A DNA stretch of 64,000 nt from Owenia fusiformis (lineage: Eukaryota > Annelida > Polychaeta > Sabellida > Oweniidae): positions 3,660,001-3,724,000 of the forward strand of contig CAIIXF020000006.1 of the NCBI GenBank assembly GCA_903813345.2. Reading direction: 5' to 3'. Made by a program: the position numbers and the translations under genes. The notes below the pieces were generated by a model. It ran no database searches. It was not told the origin of the DNA and saw only the letters and a list, made by a program, of their open reading frames with translations. Each line of letters begins with the position of its first letter. Positions within the stretch are counted from its first letter, which is position 1. Shown here in pieces: positions 1 through 11,791 of this stretch.

Positions 1-441
1 AATGCCATATGTGCAAAGAATTGTTCTGAAATTTCAAATTTGGTGTTGGATTTCGGTAAACACATTAATATGAGGCCTAAAATTGTCTGCTAGTTGGCCA
101 GAGACCAATATTCTAGCAGAATTTGAGAACAGAATCGATTTTTTTCGTTCAGCATAGGGCAAACAATGATTTAAAATCACTTTCAACCCTTCGGTGTGCA
201 TAAGAATGGTCATAAGAGGCCCATGGAGGGTCATAAATGAAAGAAAGCCTCTGAAATTCCGTCAAAATTGCAGGTTATTTCTTCATTTTTTGCTGAAAGC
301 TGTTTGTCAAACGTATCATTTTCTAGGTCAAAATAGTTCCGACGTTATTTACTTCGCATGTGCCCGTCATCTCAGAATTGAGGAAATGGTAGCAAACACG
401 AGTTACAATAAATGGACGCTGATATCTCAAAAAGTAACGGA
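1..441. other. intergenic, no gene seen
   Basis: No open frame here looks like protein. No splice-flanked exon, RNA gene or clear repeat was recognised. Confidence 0.5.
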
Positions 442-507
442 ATGTTATAAAAACCCTTCGACCTGCACCTTCGACCTTCACCTTCGACCTACAGGGTGTC
501 CAAAAAG
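442..507 (+). repeat. left arm of 66-bp inverted repeat around LTR element 1
   Basis: This segment (internal ccttcgacc repeats, then cagggtgtccaaaaag) recurs in reverse complement at 6170-6235 with almost no change. The word cagggtgtccaaaa beside TA resembles the tips of TA-targeting mariner-type elements. The two arms may be the ends of an older MITE into which the LTR retrotransposon was inserted. That origin is inferred; the inverted repeat itself is directly visible. Confidence 0.7.
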
Positions 508-630
508 CGGACCAAAAAGAAAGTTATAAAAACCCTTCAACCTGCACCTTTGACTTATTGACGTTTTATACTCAGTTATGCATGCAGTTAGTAAACGATG
601 TGTCCCACGAGAAATGAAAACAAGGGCAAT

Positions 631-825
631 GGGGGGGGGGGGGGGGGGGGGGGATCTGCGCCAGTCTATTTTTGGTTCTGTTTTTTGCTCATGCGTATTA
701 CATCCAGTAATTTGATTTGTTTAAATTCTCAAACGCATGCAGTTTTTCACCATTTTGAGCAAATTGGAATGATTTTTAGCCAACACTGTCAAAAAGCTCC
801 CCATTGGCCGGGGGGGGGGGGGGGG
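631..825. repeat. two poly-G runs (631-653, 810-825)
   Basis: Uninterrupted runs of about 23 and 16 G flank a 157-base spacer. Similar runs occur near 8430, 8690, 11,240 and 36,530, and as C-runs near 38,325. Their lengths are unlikely to be reliable in an assembly. Confidence 0.85.
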
Positions 826-869
826 TAATGGTCAAATTTTTTTACAGGGGGGGTGCCGGTGAGACTCAA

Positions 870-1060
870 AATACCTACCCAATTAATTTTTAAAAAACAA
901 GACCCACTTCCAGCGATTTTTTCAAAAACAGTACCCATACAATTTTAGGATTTTTCAAAGAGTAGACCCAGTTCTAGGGATTTTTCATCAAAATGGGACT
1001 CTTATCTAGTGTTTTTTCTTCAAAATGGGACCCACATCTAGGGATTTTGCGGTGAAAAAG
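870..1060. repeat. degenerate ~36-bp tandem repeat
   Basis: About five diverged units share the pattern 'gggaccca..tctagggatttttc..caaaat'. There is no coding interpretation. Confidence 0.7.
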
Positions 1061-1227
1061 TGACCCACTTTAGCGGCACGTCCCCATACAGTATAGCCAA
1101 TATGGGGTAAATCCTGGCTGCGGGCCTGCTCGTCACGTCTGAGACATGGAGTTGAGTGAATGTTTCTAACGTATTTCCTAATAGGCCTACTTATATACGT
1201 GTTTACGATTATATGACTTGTAATTTG

Positions 1228-2438
1228 TGTAGCGACCCTGGGTTGGCTAGTCATATTTTACTCTTATATAAATTGCCAACCTGGCACCCGGTGTCGCTAC
1301 TTTCCTTCCGCTCTACAGCGCGAATAGTTCCGCTGCAGGGTCGGGGAAATAGTTGCTTGAGCTATATAGCTTTTGTTCAGAACAATTGTTTTGCAAGAGT
1401 ATTTTGAACATGGCACGTTTCTGCTGTAATTTTATGTAAGGGTCAATCTCGCGAGAGACAGCGAGACGAGAGTTGGCGCCATAATAGTTTCCTCACGAGG
1501 CAATTTTGATTTCAGTTTTCCTATTTTGAGATATTTTCGACACTTTGTCAGCACCGATCGATTGTAATGGGCTAGCCAAAGGGAAGGAGAGACCAATGTG
1601 GCTGCGGAAATGAGGTTATATTTTCTCATTTTAACTCAACTGCTGTGCTGAGCATATTGTGAATTTTGAATTTATTTTCATTTTTGTCTTTGACTTCTGA
1701 GAGTCAACTGAGTTTGACATTGGGTTTAATTTGGTTATTTGGAACATCCATTTTGGTTGATTTTCTTTGATAGAAATATGTAATTGTTGGCTGGAAGATC
1801 TGGCCTAGATTTTGATATACAGTACTCAGCGCGCAGGTGAGATTTTACACAGCGCCACCTTTTGACACTCGCCCTTGAAGGTTGAAATTTATGTTGTTTT
1901 AATTGTAAGCGCTCATATAGCCACCATCTTACTTAAGTCATTTGTAATCTTTCTGCCATATAATTTCCTGTGATTTTCATTTGATAGATAAAACTGATGT
2001 AAAACCAGATCATAATTACTTATTTACAATTAAACTTTAGAACTTTACTTGATTTGTCGTGTTGATTGTTTGTAGTCATTGATTGATGGTTTAGATGGAA
2101 CAACAGTAAAATGGCCCTATGATTACTTTCTGATATCTTCCCAACACCACTTCATCCTTCTGTTCCAAAACATTCTTGTCTAATTAGTGTTCTCAACTTT
2201 ATTCTTTATTCAAAGATGGCAGCACCTTACGTATAGGCCAGTAATCAATCTTAACATTCAGCTCAAATCCGATACACTACGTGCTATGACCGTTCAGCTT
2301 ACCACGCTACCATTTGTTTGCTCGTTCGGTCCAGTTTGTTTGTTTGTTTGTACGGGTTGCTTTGTTGTGATATTGGATTATTGATTGATTGGGCAGCCCG
2401 TACGTGGCAGTTTCGGGATTAAGACAGAAGCTGTTACA
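1228..2438 (+). repeat. 5' LTR of element 1
   Basis: Length is 1211 bases with TGTA...TACA ends, apparently identical to 4859-6069. The matching sequence supports very recent transposition. Short ORFs inside it appear in both copies and are not genes. Confidence 0.93.
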
Positions 2439-2439
2439 T

Positions 2440-2458
2440 TGGTTAGTCGCGGCGGGAT
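2440..2458 (+). other. candidate primer-binding site of element 1
   Basis: It starts with TGG two bases after the 5' LTR (tggttagtcgcggcgggat), as expected for pairing with the CCA end of a tRNA. The tRNA could not be identified with confidence. The 3' half resembles the T-arm region of Leu- or Ser-type tRNAs. Confidence 0.5.
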
Positions 2459-2702
2459 TTTTGAGTTGTTTGTTTGATTGATTGATTGTTGTTTGAGTAT
2501 TTGTGAAATTCTGCAGCAAGTTTCTAGTTGTGCGCGGTTGAGATTTGATGACCTACTCTAGTCCAGTCCTGGTAGTAATTGACTGTGATAGAGTGGTTAT
2601 TTTAACTACTGATAGTGACACTAGTGAGCTTTACTGATTGTGCTAGAGGAGCAGGCGACTGGTCATTGAGCGCCACATCTGAAGTTTGTTCCCTTTCTAG
2701 AC

Positions 2703-3953
2703 ATGGCACATTTTTCTGATATTATGCAGAAACACCAGAATTTGACTTCACAAATTGCTATGTCAACTGATACTACATTTTGTTTTCCAGGTAAACATGA
2801 AGGCTCTAGAGTGGTTGAACCGGCTCGCATTACTACACAAGCCCCGAGTTCCCGCGTTGCAGTCAGCCAGACTGCGCCAGCTTGTCATGTTGTGACGTCT
2901 ACTTGCCAGGGCCAGGCTGGTCCTCAGGATGGTTCATGTCTTGATGCGCCTGCCACGAATGGCGCAAAGCGACACATGGACTCCGCCTATGACTCCTTTG
3001 ATGGCGAGAGACTATCGTGTCAACCACCGATTAGACTTAATACGTATGATGGCACTTCTTCATTTGAGGACTATATTATACAGTTTAACATCATAGCGTC
3101 TTTCTTCAAATGGGACGATAATATGAAATCTGTGTATCTCGTATCCTGTTTGAGAGGCAGAGCGCTTTCTGTATTGAGTGCCATGGAAGCCACTGATAGA
3201 CAAGACTTTTCAAGAATTGTGCACAATATCTCCATCTATTGTGACAATGCTCTACAGCGCACTTTTGAGTTTTACTTAAAGAAGCTGCAGTCCCGGGTAC
3301 GTTTGCCGGGTGAAACCCTCACTGAACTGGCACATGACATCAAGCGCTTATCCCGAGGAGCATTTGGTGACAGCCAACATGGAAAGGATGTTGCTGTGCG
3401 CACATTTCTTGACGCAATCCCCGATGATGACTTGTGCTGGAGTATCCACTCCAAACAACCACAGAATATTGAAGAAGCCCTTACCATTGGGCTAAAATAT
3501 GAAAATCATTTTCATGTTAACAGAACTATGTCACTAAGATCTGACATTGATGATGATGATTTCCCAAGTAAGGTTGAAATCCCTTCAACATGTAATGCGC
3601 CATCTATCAGCACAAAGAGTGTATCACCTCAGGCTGCAAAGAAATCCATGGAGAGGACCTCCTGTGCTCAGACAGAACAACCTGATGTCATTGATAGTTG
3701 TGCAAAATCTGAGTGCAGTGTGAACTTAAGTGTTTCTCTGAAGTCACACTCATATAAAAGGAAGAAACACTTATGTTACAGGTGTGGCGATCGTAACCAC
3801 ATCTACCGATCATGTCCAAATAAGAAGAAAATACTGAGGAATGGACTTACTTCTTTACCCGAATGTGACAAACTCCAAGAATGTTGGAAAAAACTATTAC
3901 AAATGATCCCGATAAATGGCAGTATGGTACCTAACTGTCATGGATTAGGCTAA
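2703..3953 (+). CDS. gag: Gag protein of LTR element 1
   Basis: The 416-residue ORF starts 264 bases after the 5' LTR. Residues about 110-265 have the helical capsid-like layout of retrotransposon Gag proteins: an initial 'YDGTSSFEDY' segment, then 'SCLRGRALSVL', then repeated charged helices. A CCHC zinc knuckle (CYRCGDRNHIYRSC) lies near residue 360 and would bind RNA. The frame closes about 50 residues later and no pol reading frame follows in any frame. The family is Ty3/Gypsy-like Gag by inference. The intact frame between matching LTRs suggests the protein could still be made. What packages and reverse-transcribes the RNA must come from another element. Confidence 0.9.
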   Translation: MAHFSDIMQKHQNLTSQIAMSTDTTFCFPGKHEGSRVVEPARITTQAPSSRVAVSQTAPACHVVTSTCQGQAGPQDGSCLDAPATNGAKRHMDSAYDSFDGERLSCQPPIRLNTYDGTSSFEDYIIQFNIIASFFKWDDNMKSVYLVSCLRGRALSVLSAMEATDRQDFSRIVHNISIYCDNALQRTFEFYLKKLQSRVRLPGETLTELAHDIKRLSRGAFGDSQHGKDVAVRTFLDAIPDDDLCWSIHSKQPQNIEEALTIGLKYENHFHVNRTMSLRSDIDDDDFPSKVEIPSTCNAPSISTKSVSPQAAKKSMERTSCAQTEQPDVIDSCAKSECSVNLSVSLKSHSYKRKKHLCYRCGDRNHIYRSCPNKKKILRNGLTSLPECDKLQECWKKLLQMIPINGSMVPNCHGLG

Positions 3954-4858
3954 TAATGAACCTTGTCAATTATCCCTAAAAATGGACTGTGTACCATTGG
4001 ATAAATTGTCATCATGATTATTCTGAAAAATAGATCGATATCTATTGAATTTTCATTGTGGTCATTATTTATCATTATGTGGTAGCTGATTTATGTTCCC
4101 GACAAAATGAGCCATATTGGGCCATTGGATAACATCAAAGTGAAATGTAAGGCTAGTGTATTTTGATTGCACTGCCTATTGAATACCAGTGTACACTATG
4201 GCTGCATATAGCGCTTGTGACATCATGATGAATGACATGGTAATGGTATATCTACTCTGATTTGGCATCCATCGCTATAATATTTACTTATATCTGCAGT
4301 GCTTCAACACCATGACAGTAATGTGTTTAGACTGATTTTCAAGCTGGAAGGAGTGCACGCCTACCATTATTGGAATGGGACTTTCACCGCTGTTAGTGTG
4401 GACTCTGAACAGTATGGACAGAGTTGTGGACTTATACCATTCATACATTTTGTGCTTATCAGCTTTTAGAGACACTGTAAATGTTTACTTTTCTGGGTTA
4501 TTTTTAAATTAAACTCTGTACAATGGGTTGTTATTGGTCTGGGCGGTCCTCCCATTTTGGCATTTGCTGGTATTTAATTTTGAGGAATATGCCGTCCAGG
4601 CCAAGCAGATGACCATTTCTGAGAGTAAATAATAGTGATTGCCATAGAACAGCATACTGACTTTAAAGATTTTGTATGTAATTTTTGTAATGGTTTGTAA
4701 TAATTTTCTGTACATTTTGTAAGCTGTGTAGCCATATTTTTGTCATTGATCTTTAATTTTGTAGTGATTTTTATGCCCTTTAAGATAGTATGCTGCAGTA
4801 TAGCTTTCTTCCCATTTTGTACATTTTGAGGTTAAAGACCTCTCTCAGAGGGGAGGTA
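3954..4858 (+). other. non-coding 3' internal region of element 1, with polypurine tract
   Basis: About 900 bases between Gag and the 3' LTR have no plausible pol ORF. The last bases (agaggggaggta, 4847-4858) form the purine-rich primer expected immediately before a 3' LTR. Confidence 0.8.
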
Positions 4859-6069
4859 TGTAGCGACCCTGGGTTGGCTAGTCATATTTTACTCTTATAT
4901 AAATTGCCAACCTGGCACCCGGTGTCGCTACTTTCCTTCCGCTCTACAGCGCGAATAGTTCCGCTGCAGGGTCGGGGAAATAGTTGCTTGAGCTATATAG
5001 CTTTTGTTCAGAACAATTGTTTTGCAAGAGTATTTTGAACATGGCACGTTTCTGCTGTAATTTTATGTAAGGGTCAATCTCGCGAGAGACAGCGAGACGA
5101 GAGTTGGCGCCATAATAGTTTCCTCACGAGGCAATTTTGATTTCAGTTTTCCTATTTTGAGATATTTTCGACACTTTGTCAGCACCGATCGATTGTAATG
5201 GGCTAGCCAAAGGGAAGGAGAGACCAATGTGGCTGCGGAAATGAGGTTATATTTTCTCATTTTAACTCAACTGCTGTGCTGAGCATATTGTGAATTTTGA
5301 ATTTATTTTCATTTTTGTCTTTGACTTCTGAGAGTCAACTGAGTTTGACATTGGGTTTAATTTGGTTATTTGGAACATCCATTTTGGTTGATTTTCTTTG
5401 ATAGAAATATGTAATTGTTGGCTGGAAGATCTGGCCTAGATTTTGATATACAGTACTCAGCGCGCAGGTGAGATTTTACACAGCGCCACCTTTTGACACT
5501 CGCCCTTGAAGGTTGAAATTTATGTTGTTTTAATTGTAAGCGCTCATATAGCCACCATCTTACTTAAGTCATTTGTAATCTTTCTGCCATATAATTTCCT
5601 GTGATTTTCATTTGATAGATAAAACTGATGTAAAACCAGATCATAATTACTTATTTACAATTAAACTTTAGAACTTTACTTGATTTGTCGTGTTGATTGT
5701 TTGTAGTCATTGATTGATGGTTTAGATGGAACAACAGTAAAATGGCCCTATGATTACTTTCTGATATCTTCCCAACACCACTTCATCCTTCTGTTCCAAA
5801 ACATTCTTGTCTAATTAGTGTTCTCAACTTTATTCTTTATTCAAAGATGGCAGCACCTTACGTATAGGCCAGTAATCAATCTTAACATTCAGCTCAAATC
5901 CGATACACTACGTGCTATGACCGTTCAGCTTACCACGCTACCATTTGTTTGCTCGTTCGGTCCAGTTTGTTTGTTTGTTTGTACGGGTTGCTTTGTTGTG
6001 ATATTGGATTATTGATTGATTGGGCAGCCCGTACGTGGCAGTTTCGGGATTAAGACAGAAGCTGTTACA
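4859..6069 (+). repeat. 3' LTR of element 1
   Basis: Same 1211-base sequence as 1228-2438, ending TTACA, followed by the duplicated target tttg at 6070-6073. Confidence 0.93.
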
Positions 6070-6169
6070 TTTGTATGGAAATCCTTGTATGGAAATATTA
6101 TATAGTTTCGAAAGAAAATATGACTCATGCGTGGTCTGAGATCGGCAAAAATAGCTTCTATAATATTTT

Positions 6170-6235
6170 CTTTTTGGACACCCTGTAGGTCGAAGGTGAA
6201 GGTCGAAGGTGCAGGTCGAAGGGTTTTTATAACAT
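6170..6235 (-). repeat. right arm of inverted repeat around LTR element 1
   Basis: Reverse complement of 442-507. See that entry. Confidence 0.7.
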
Positions 6236-7146
6236 CCCAAAAGTAACCTATAACCTTTAGCAGACCACCGGCGACCGTGTCCGCCCATTCAAAATTATCG
6301 CCAGAATCCACCGGCGGATCCGGACGACACAAATCTAACTTTTGAAAACTTTACTTTTTTCCGCCGTTCTTCTGATCCAATAAGATTGCCCGATTTATTC
6401 AGTCCTTAGTAGGTGACTTCCTGTTGACCTAGAAATGGCGATGTTTCGAAAAATATTTCTCAATTCAACAATTTAAACAGTGTTAAAGTCGTTTTTAGTG
6501 AACAAATCGTACAAAATGACGGCCAAATACGATCACAACGAAAATGTGGAGGAAATGGATTGCGATTTCGAGCTCTTTAGGCTTTTGGAAGCCGATAATG
6601 GTCATCGAAAATAGAAACTAGAATATTTTCTGAACTGAAAAGAAGAACATTCGATTGCTGCATATTCAGTTTTGGATTCTGACCAGACGTTGAATCTCCC
6701 GAGGGGCGAAACGGCGGATTCCGGAGGAGTATTCATGGTATATTTATGCCCAGTTGTGTTTATGTACGAAAAAAATTCATGAGAACATTTTTCTCATGAG
6801 CCACGCTAGTGTATCTTCCCTTTGTGAAAATTTTATCCAGATTCATTCAGTAGTTATTGAGATATTAATTATTTAGTCCAGGCATATCATTTTTGAAAAA
6901 TAAGTCAGACGCGTGGGATATATTTGCTGAAATAAGTCAGAGTGCAGAAGGATAAGTATAATTTGATGTAGATCAATCGAACCCCTATATGAACAGGTAC
7001 ATTTTGATAACACTATGGGGGGTAAGCGTTTTATAGTTGATCACAAATACTTTATGTGCATGTGATAAATGAATATGATTTCAGATTTTACATTATTTTA
7101 CTTCCGCTTCTTCTTTAAAAGTTGGTTTTGCTGAAAGAAATAGAAT
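6236..7146. other. no gene seen
   Basis: AT-rich sequence without a convincing exon or repeat. The start (to about 6420) reads as old, diverged repeat. Confidence 0.4.
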
Positions 7147-7968
7147 CTACTATTTTTTTCAAGGCCTGTCTGCGTCGCTAACATGCTAAATATAAGAGTT
7201 AGCTGACGTTTGGGAGTCTGACTTACCTTCTAAAGGTTAGAACCAGAATCTTAATGAAACCATATCACCTTTGTTCCGTCAACCATGGAGCATTTGCCAC
7301 AACATCCAAGAGGTAAATCATGGATCGAGAAAATGAATGATTTCCTTGTAAGTTCCAGAAGTTTCAATACGAAAAATTACCGAACATATGTGAAAACCGA
7401 ATATTTGTTCGTTGTTTTCACGATTTACAGGTTCGTTTGTTCTTCAATGTTTTGGTCTAAATTATAAAGCATCACCAACAGGTCTTTCTCTATTAATCGA
7501 CTAATACAGCAGACGGCTCATATTTCTACGTAGCATTTCATTCAGACCAATAGTGGGAGTGTAGATCACGCAGTTTCGTTCGTTGCGTACTTAACTTGAA
7601 ATTGGTCATTTTTAATATTGACTACTTCACGATGTAGAACATTGCTTAATATTCTTTTAATTTTCACACCAGACATGCTTGGTTGAAATGTCAACAAAGT
7701 AAAGTTCAAGGGTCAATGCGTTATTTCGTGATAACTACAACGCCTTCCCGGAAGTCAACATTGATGAAAAATGAAAAAGTCGGAAAAGCATTTACGCTAA
7801 TTTCTATCAAATGCTATGTTTATGCATCATCATCGACGCAACAAAGGTGATATAGTTTCATTAAGATTCGGGTTCTAACCTTTAGAAGGTAAGTCAGACT
7901 CCCAAACGTCAGCTAACTCTTATATTTAGCATGTTAGCGACGCAGACAGGCCTTGAAAAAAATAGTAG
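7147..7968. mobile_element. foldback/MITE with ~115-bp inverted arms
   Basis: Bases 7147-7261 (ctactatttttttcaaggcc...) return inverted at 7855-7968 with only scattered mismatches. The ~600-base centre has no transposase-like ORF. No clean target duplication was found at these borders. Weaker inverted similarity continues outward ('ttccgctt' on both sides), so the true ends may lie tens of bases further out. Confidence 0.75.
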
Positions 7969-8400
7969 GCCTATCACAAGACATCAAAAAAAAAGCGGAA
8001 ATTCATCTTATTTTGACAAATTAGATCTACTGTGAAACTGGCTCGAATGAGAAGTCCTTACCTTCAATGCGCAACAATATTGTGTTTTACACTAAAACCA
8101 AGACTGCATACTCCCGTGCAGTGTTAGTCTTCAACATAATACCGAGACACTGCATGGGAGTTCGCCAAGACTGCCGAGATCAGCTGCCCGGTTACGATCC
8201 TTGTTCGAGCATTTCGTTCAGTGAGAGCCCGGGGATTTGCATTGTCCTTATTTATACATGTAGTTTAGATCTAGTTCAATTTATTTATTTTTTATTTATT
8301 TATTTATTTATCGAGGTCAGTCTTACAATCAATAAACTATAAAAAATCAATAACAGTTTTACCAGCCCACCTTGGGTTTATAGGAAATACAAAATCACTC
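7969..8400. other. no gene seen
   Basis: Nothing recognisable except a short ttta-rich simple stretch at about 8280-8310. Confidence 0.4.
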
Positions 8401-8740
8401 AGGGGCGGATCTGGGAAGCAACAAGGGGGGGGGGGGGGGGGGGGGGGTTAGGTCATCGAAAAAAACGTCAAGCTTGCGCGGAAAAATTTTTTGGGCCCCT
8501 AATACCTAAAACTCTAAAACCCCTAAAATTTTGAAATTTTGAAGCCCATTATCTTCAAAATTTGGCCTGAAATTAAAAGATAAGGCTTAAAAGGCCCAGT
8601 AATGACCAAAAAGGCCCACTTTTTGGAGCTTTAAGGCCTTTATGGCCCAACATTTTTTCTGGGCCCAATTTTTTTTCTGGGCCCACCCAAGGGGGGGGGG
8701 GGGGGCGATCCCCCCCCCAACAGAACCGCCAGTGTCACTA
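8401..8740 (+). repeat. poly-G / GGCCCA dispersed repeat, copy 1
   Basis: The order is 'ggggcggatctgg', a poly-G run, a stretch dense in ggccca/gggccc words separated by A/T runs, a second poly-G/poly-C segment, then 'ccgccagtg'. The same architecture is found at 11,238-11,410 and, inverted, at 38,205-38,345. No coding potential is seen. Confidence 0.75.
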
Positions 8741-8799
8741 ATACACGAAAATATAAGTAATATGGGATTATGGGCCTACCAGAGTTTCCTTTCAATTTT

Positions 8800-10340
8800 A
8801 AAACAAGGCATTAACATGACAAAATGTCACCACCTAAAACAATTTGGTCAATTAAAGCAAGTTGGAAAATACCTTTTGACCTTAAGAAGGTTTGATTTGA
8901 ACTTCTTAGAACATGTAGATGATTTTGAAAAAAAATTCGTCAATTTGAAGCAAGTTGAAAAAATACCTCGTTGACTTTTTTTGAAATTGAGAAGGTAATT
9001 GAAGGTCAAATGTCAAACGTAAAGTCAGATTTGAACTTCTGAAAACATGTAGATGATTTTGAAAAAAAAATTAAGTAAATTTGAAGCAAGTTGAAAAAAG
9101 ACCTTTTTGACCTTGAAAAGGTCATTGAAGGTCAAATGTCAAATCTAAAGTCAGATTTGAACTTCTGAGAACATGTAGATGATTTTGAAAAAAAATTAGT
9201 CAATTTGAAGCAAGTTGAAAAAAGACCTTTTTGACCTTGAGAAGGTCATTGAAGGTCAAAGGTCAAATCTAAAGTCAGATTTGAATTTCTGAGAACTTGT
9301 AAAGTCAAATTTGAACTTCTGAAAAGATGTAGATAATTTTGAAAAAAAATTGGTCAATTTGAAGCAAGTTGAAAACAGACCTTTTTGACCTTTTTTGACC
9401 TTGAGAAGGTCAAATGTCAAATCTAAAGTCAAATTTGAATTTCTGAGAACATGTAGATGATTTTGAAAAAAAATTAGTCAATTTGAAGCAAGTTGAAAAA
9501 ATACCTTTTTGACCTTTTTTGACCTTGAGAAGGTCATTGAAGGTCAAATGTCAAATCTAAAGTCAAATCTAAAGTCATATTTGAATTTCTGAGAACATGT
9601 AGATGATTTTGAAAAAAAAATTTAGTCAATTTGAAGCAAGATGAAAAAATACCTTTTTGACCTTTTTTGACATTGAGAAGGTCATTGAAGGTCAAATGTC
9701 AAATCTAAAGTCAGATTTGAATTTCTGAGAACATGTAGATGATTTTGAAAAAAAAAATTAGTCAATTTGAAGCAAGTTGAAAAAAGACCTTTTTGACCTT
9801 TTTTGACCTTGAGAAGGTCATTGAGGGTCAAATGTCAAATCTAAAGTCAGATTTGAATTTCTGAGAACACGTAGATGATTTTGAAATTTTTTTTTAGTCA
9901 ATTTGAAGCAAGTTGAAAACAGACCTTTTTGACCTTTTTTGACCTTGAGAAGGTCATTGAAGGTCAAATGTCAAATCTTAAGTCAAATCTTAAGTCAGAT
10001 TTGAATTTCTGAGAACACGTAGATGATTTTGAAAAAAAAATTTAGTCAATTTGAATCAACTTGAAAACAGACCTTTTTGACCTTGAGAAGGTCATTGAAG
10101 GTCAAATGTCAAATCAAAAGTCAGATTTGAAGGTCAAATGTCAAATCTAAAGTCAAATCTTAAGTCAGATTTGAATTTCTGAGAACATGTAGATGATTTT
10201 GAAAAAAAATTTAGTCAATGTGAAGCAAGTTGAAAAAAGACCTTTTTGACCTTGAGAAGGTCATTGAAGGTCAAATGTCAAATCTAAAGTCAGATTTGAA
10301 CTTCTGAGAACATGTAGATGATTTAGAAAAAAATTGAAGC
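8800..10340 (+). repeat. satellite-like array, ~11 units of ~125-150 bp
   Basis: Each unit contains 'gaccttgagaaggtcattgaaggtcaaatgtcaaatctaaagtc', 'agatttgaatttctgagaacatgtagatgatttt', an A-run and 'gtcaatttgaagcaagttg' (motifs abbreviated, written separately). The acatgtagatgatttt word recurs about every 125-150 bases. Units differ by small indels and by duplications of the 'aggtcaaatgtc' submotif, which fits growth by unequal exchange or slippage. Confidence 0.9.
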
Positions 10341-10392
10341 CAGTCTAAACAGTATTTGTTAAGTTATAGGAAGTTGTAAGAAATTGTTACAG

Positions 10393-10453
10393 ACGCCGGA
10401 CGCCGGACGCCAACCTCCAACCTCCAACCACCAACCACCAACCACCAACCGCC
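10393..10453 (+). repeat. short simple repeat (gacgccg)n then (ccaacca)n
   Basis: Tandem 'gacgccg' units pass into 'caacctc/caacca' units directly after the satellite array. Confidence 0.8.
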
Positions 10454-10480
10454 GTCGCAAAAAAACGGAGACCATAACAA

Positions 10481-10507
10481 TATGTCACCACTTTTGGTGG
10501 TGACATA
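10481..10507. repeat. perfect hairpin, 11-bp arms
   Basis: tatgtcaccac and gtggtgacata flank a 5-base loop. 'atgtcaccac' also occurs at 8823-8834, just before the satellite array. The pair may mark the ends of one repeat unit that contains the array (inference). Confidence 0.75.
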
Positions 10508-11233
10508 ATGAGTTGTAAACCATAGATCTATTTTTTTAAATGTTAGGTTTATATTGTATTCTATTCAAATTCTATCACTGTTAAACTGTATATCTGCTTT
10601 AAATGGGCTTGTTGGCCTTTTGCAGATTATTGATGATGATGTAGAAATCGGCAATATCACTGCTGTGAATGAATTGCCTTCTCCGCACAAAAGTCATCTT
10701 AATAAATCTAACAATTTTACAGGTACAGTATGTTCCCTACAAAGAAATTCAATTTTGCTACCTTCATTATCTTAATCTTTAAATTTACCTCATGAAGGTA
10801 TGTTTTTCTCAGATCATCATATCTATTGCAATGGAAATTGAAATGTATTTCTGTTTCAACTGAGTTATCCTTACATAGGCCTACATATCGTGTATATAAT
10901 CTCTCTTCCAAACGTTTTCCCTTAGGGCCCACTATAGAAGAAAAAATCATTGAAACATGTTACTCACACACTCGCTCAAATATGACACAAAGTTTGATTG
11001 CTTTAATATTGAACCACGAAAAAATAACTCACATAGAAAAAAGCATTTCAAGATCAGAGATCATTATAGACATACATGCACATGCTAAAGAAAGTGCATG
11101 TTTTAAATTACTGTTGATTTAAAAGATGGCGACACTTCATAAAATGAATGTATCATGTATTTTACAAACAACTTTGCCATCTTTCAAATGACATTGATAA
11201 AAACTTGAATGAAAGATAAGAATCTTATCAATA
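10508..11233. other. no gene seen
   Basis: Open frames here are short and lack family features. No supported exon. Confidence 0.4.
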
Positions 11234-11410
11234 CGTTGGGGGGGGGGGGGGCAGATTTCAAGTTCTACAGAAAAAAATCCGCGCTTGGGCCCAAATTTTG
11301 AAAATATGAGGCCCAAATAACTAGGCCCAAAAAGGCCAAATTAAGTCCAAAAGGCCCATTTTTGAGGCCCAAAGAAATTTTTGGCCCAAATTTGTTTTGG
11401 AGCCCACCAG
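11234..11410 (+). repeat. poly-G / GGCCCA dispersed repeat, copy 2
   Basis: A G-run (11,238-11,251) is followed by many ggccca/aaggccc words. Same layout as 8401-8740. Confidence 0.75.
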
Positions 11411-11791
11411 ATGCTTCTCTGCCATTTAATTCTGAAAAAATAACATGGCGGATAGACCTCAAATAACAAGAGGACACAATTAAACACTAAATAATCTGTC
11501 ATTCGTGTGCAGTATGAATATGTTTTTCTTCTATCATTGCACAATGATCTTTAGATTTCTTGTTTTTTAGGTTTAACTGATTTGAAGCGCTTGAAGCGGT
11601 GTAACATACTTTACTCAAAGTTGTCAAATGGTCTGGCAGTCACGGTCTCACACTAGCCTACATAAAGCCGTCTTTCAAAAATAAAAAAAAAACTGAAATA
11701 GGAAAAAATGAATGTTGTTACTTATGCGAATTTTTGCCATCTCATTCAGCAAGTTGCTGAAGTTTTAAATAATGTAATCTGAATCCCACCG

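Larger units (their letters stand above)
1228..6069 (+). mobile_element. LTR retrotransposon 1, gag-only (non-autonomous)
   Basis: Two direct repeats of 1211 bases (1228-2438 and 4859-6069) begin TGTA and end TACA, and no difference between them was found by eye. The flanks give a 4-bp target duplication, tttg (1224-1227 and 6070-6073). A candidate primer-binding site follows the 5' LTR and a purine-rich tract precedes the 3' LTR. The internal 2.4 kb carries one Gag ORF and no protease, reverse transcriptase, RNase H or integrase. The element is therefore a recent insertion that must have been mobilised in trans. The size and Gag type suggest the Ty3/Gypsy order (inference). Confidence 0.93.

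Noticed and set aside
1432-2384. Small identical ORFs at 1432-1629/5063-5260 and 2187-2384/5818-6015
   Set aside because: They are duplicated because they sit in the two LTRs. No family features.
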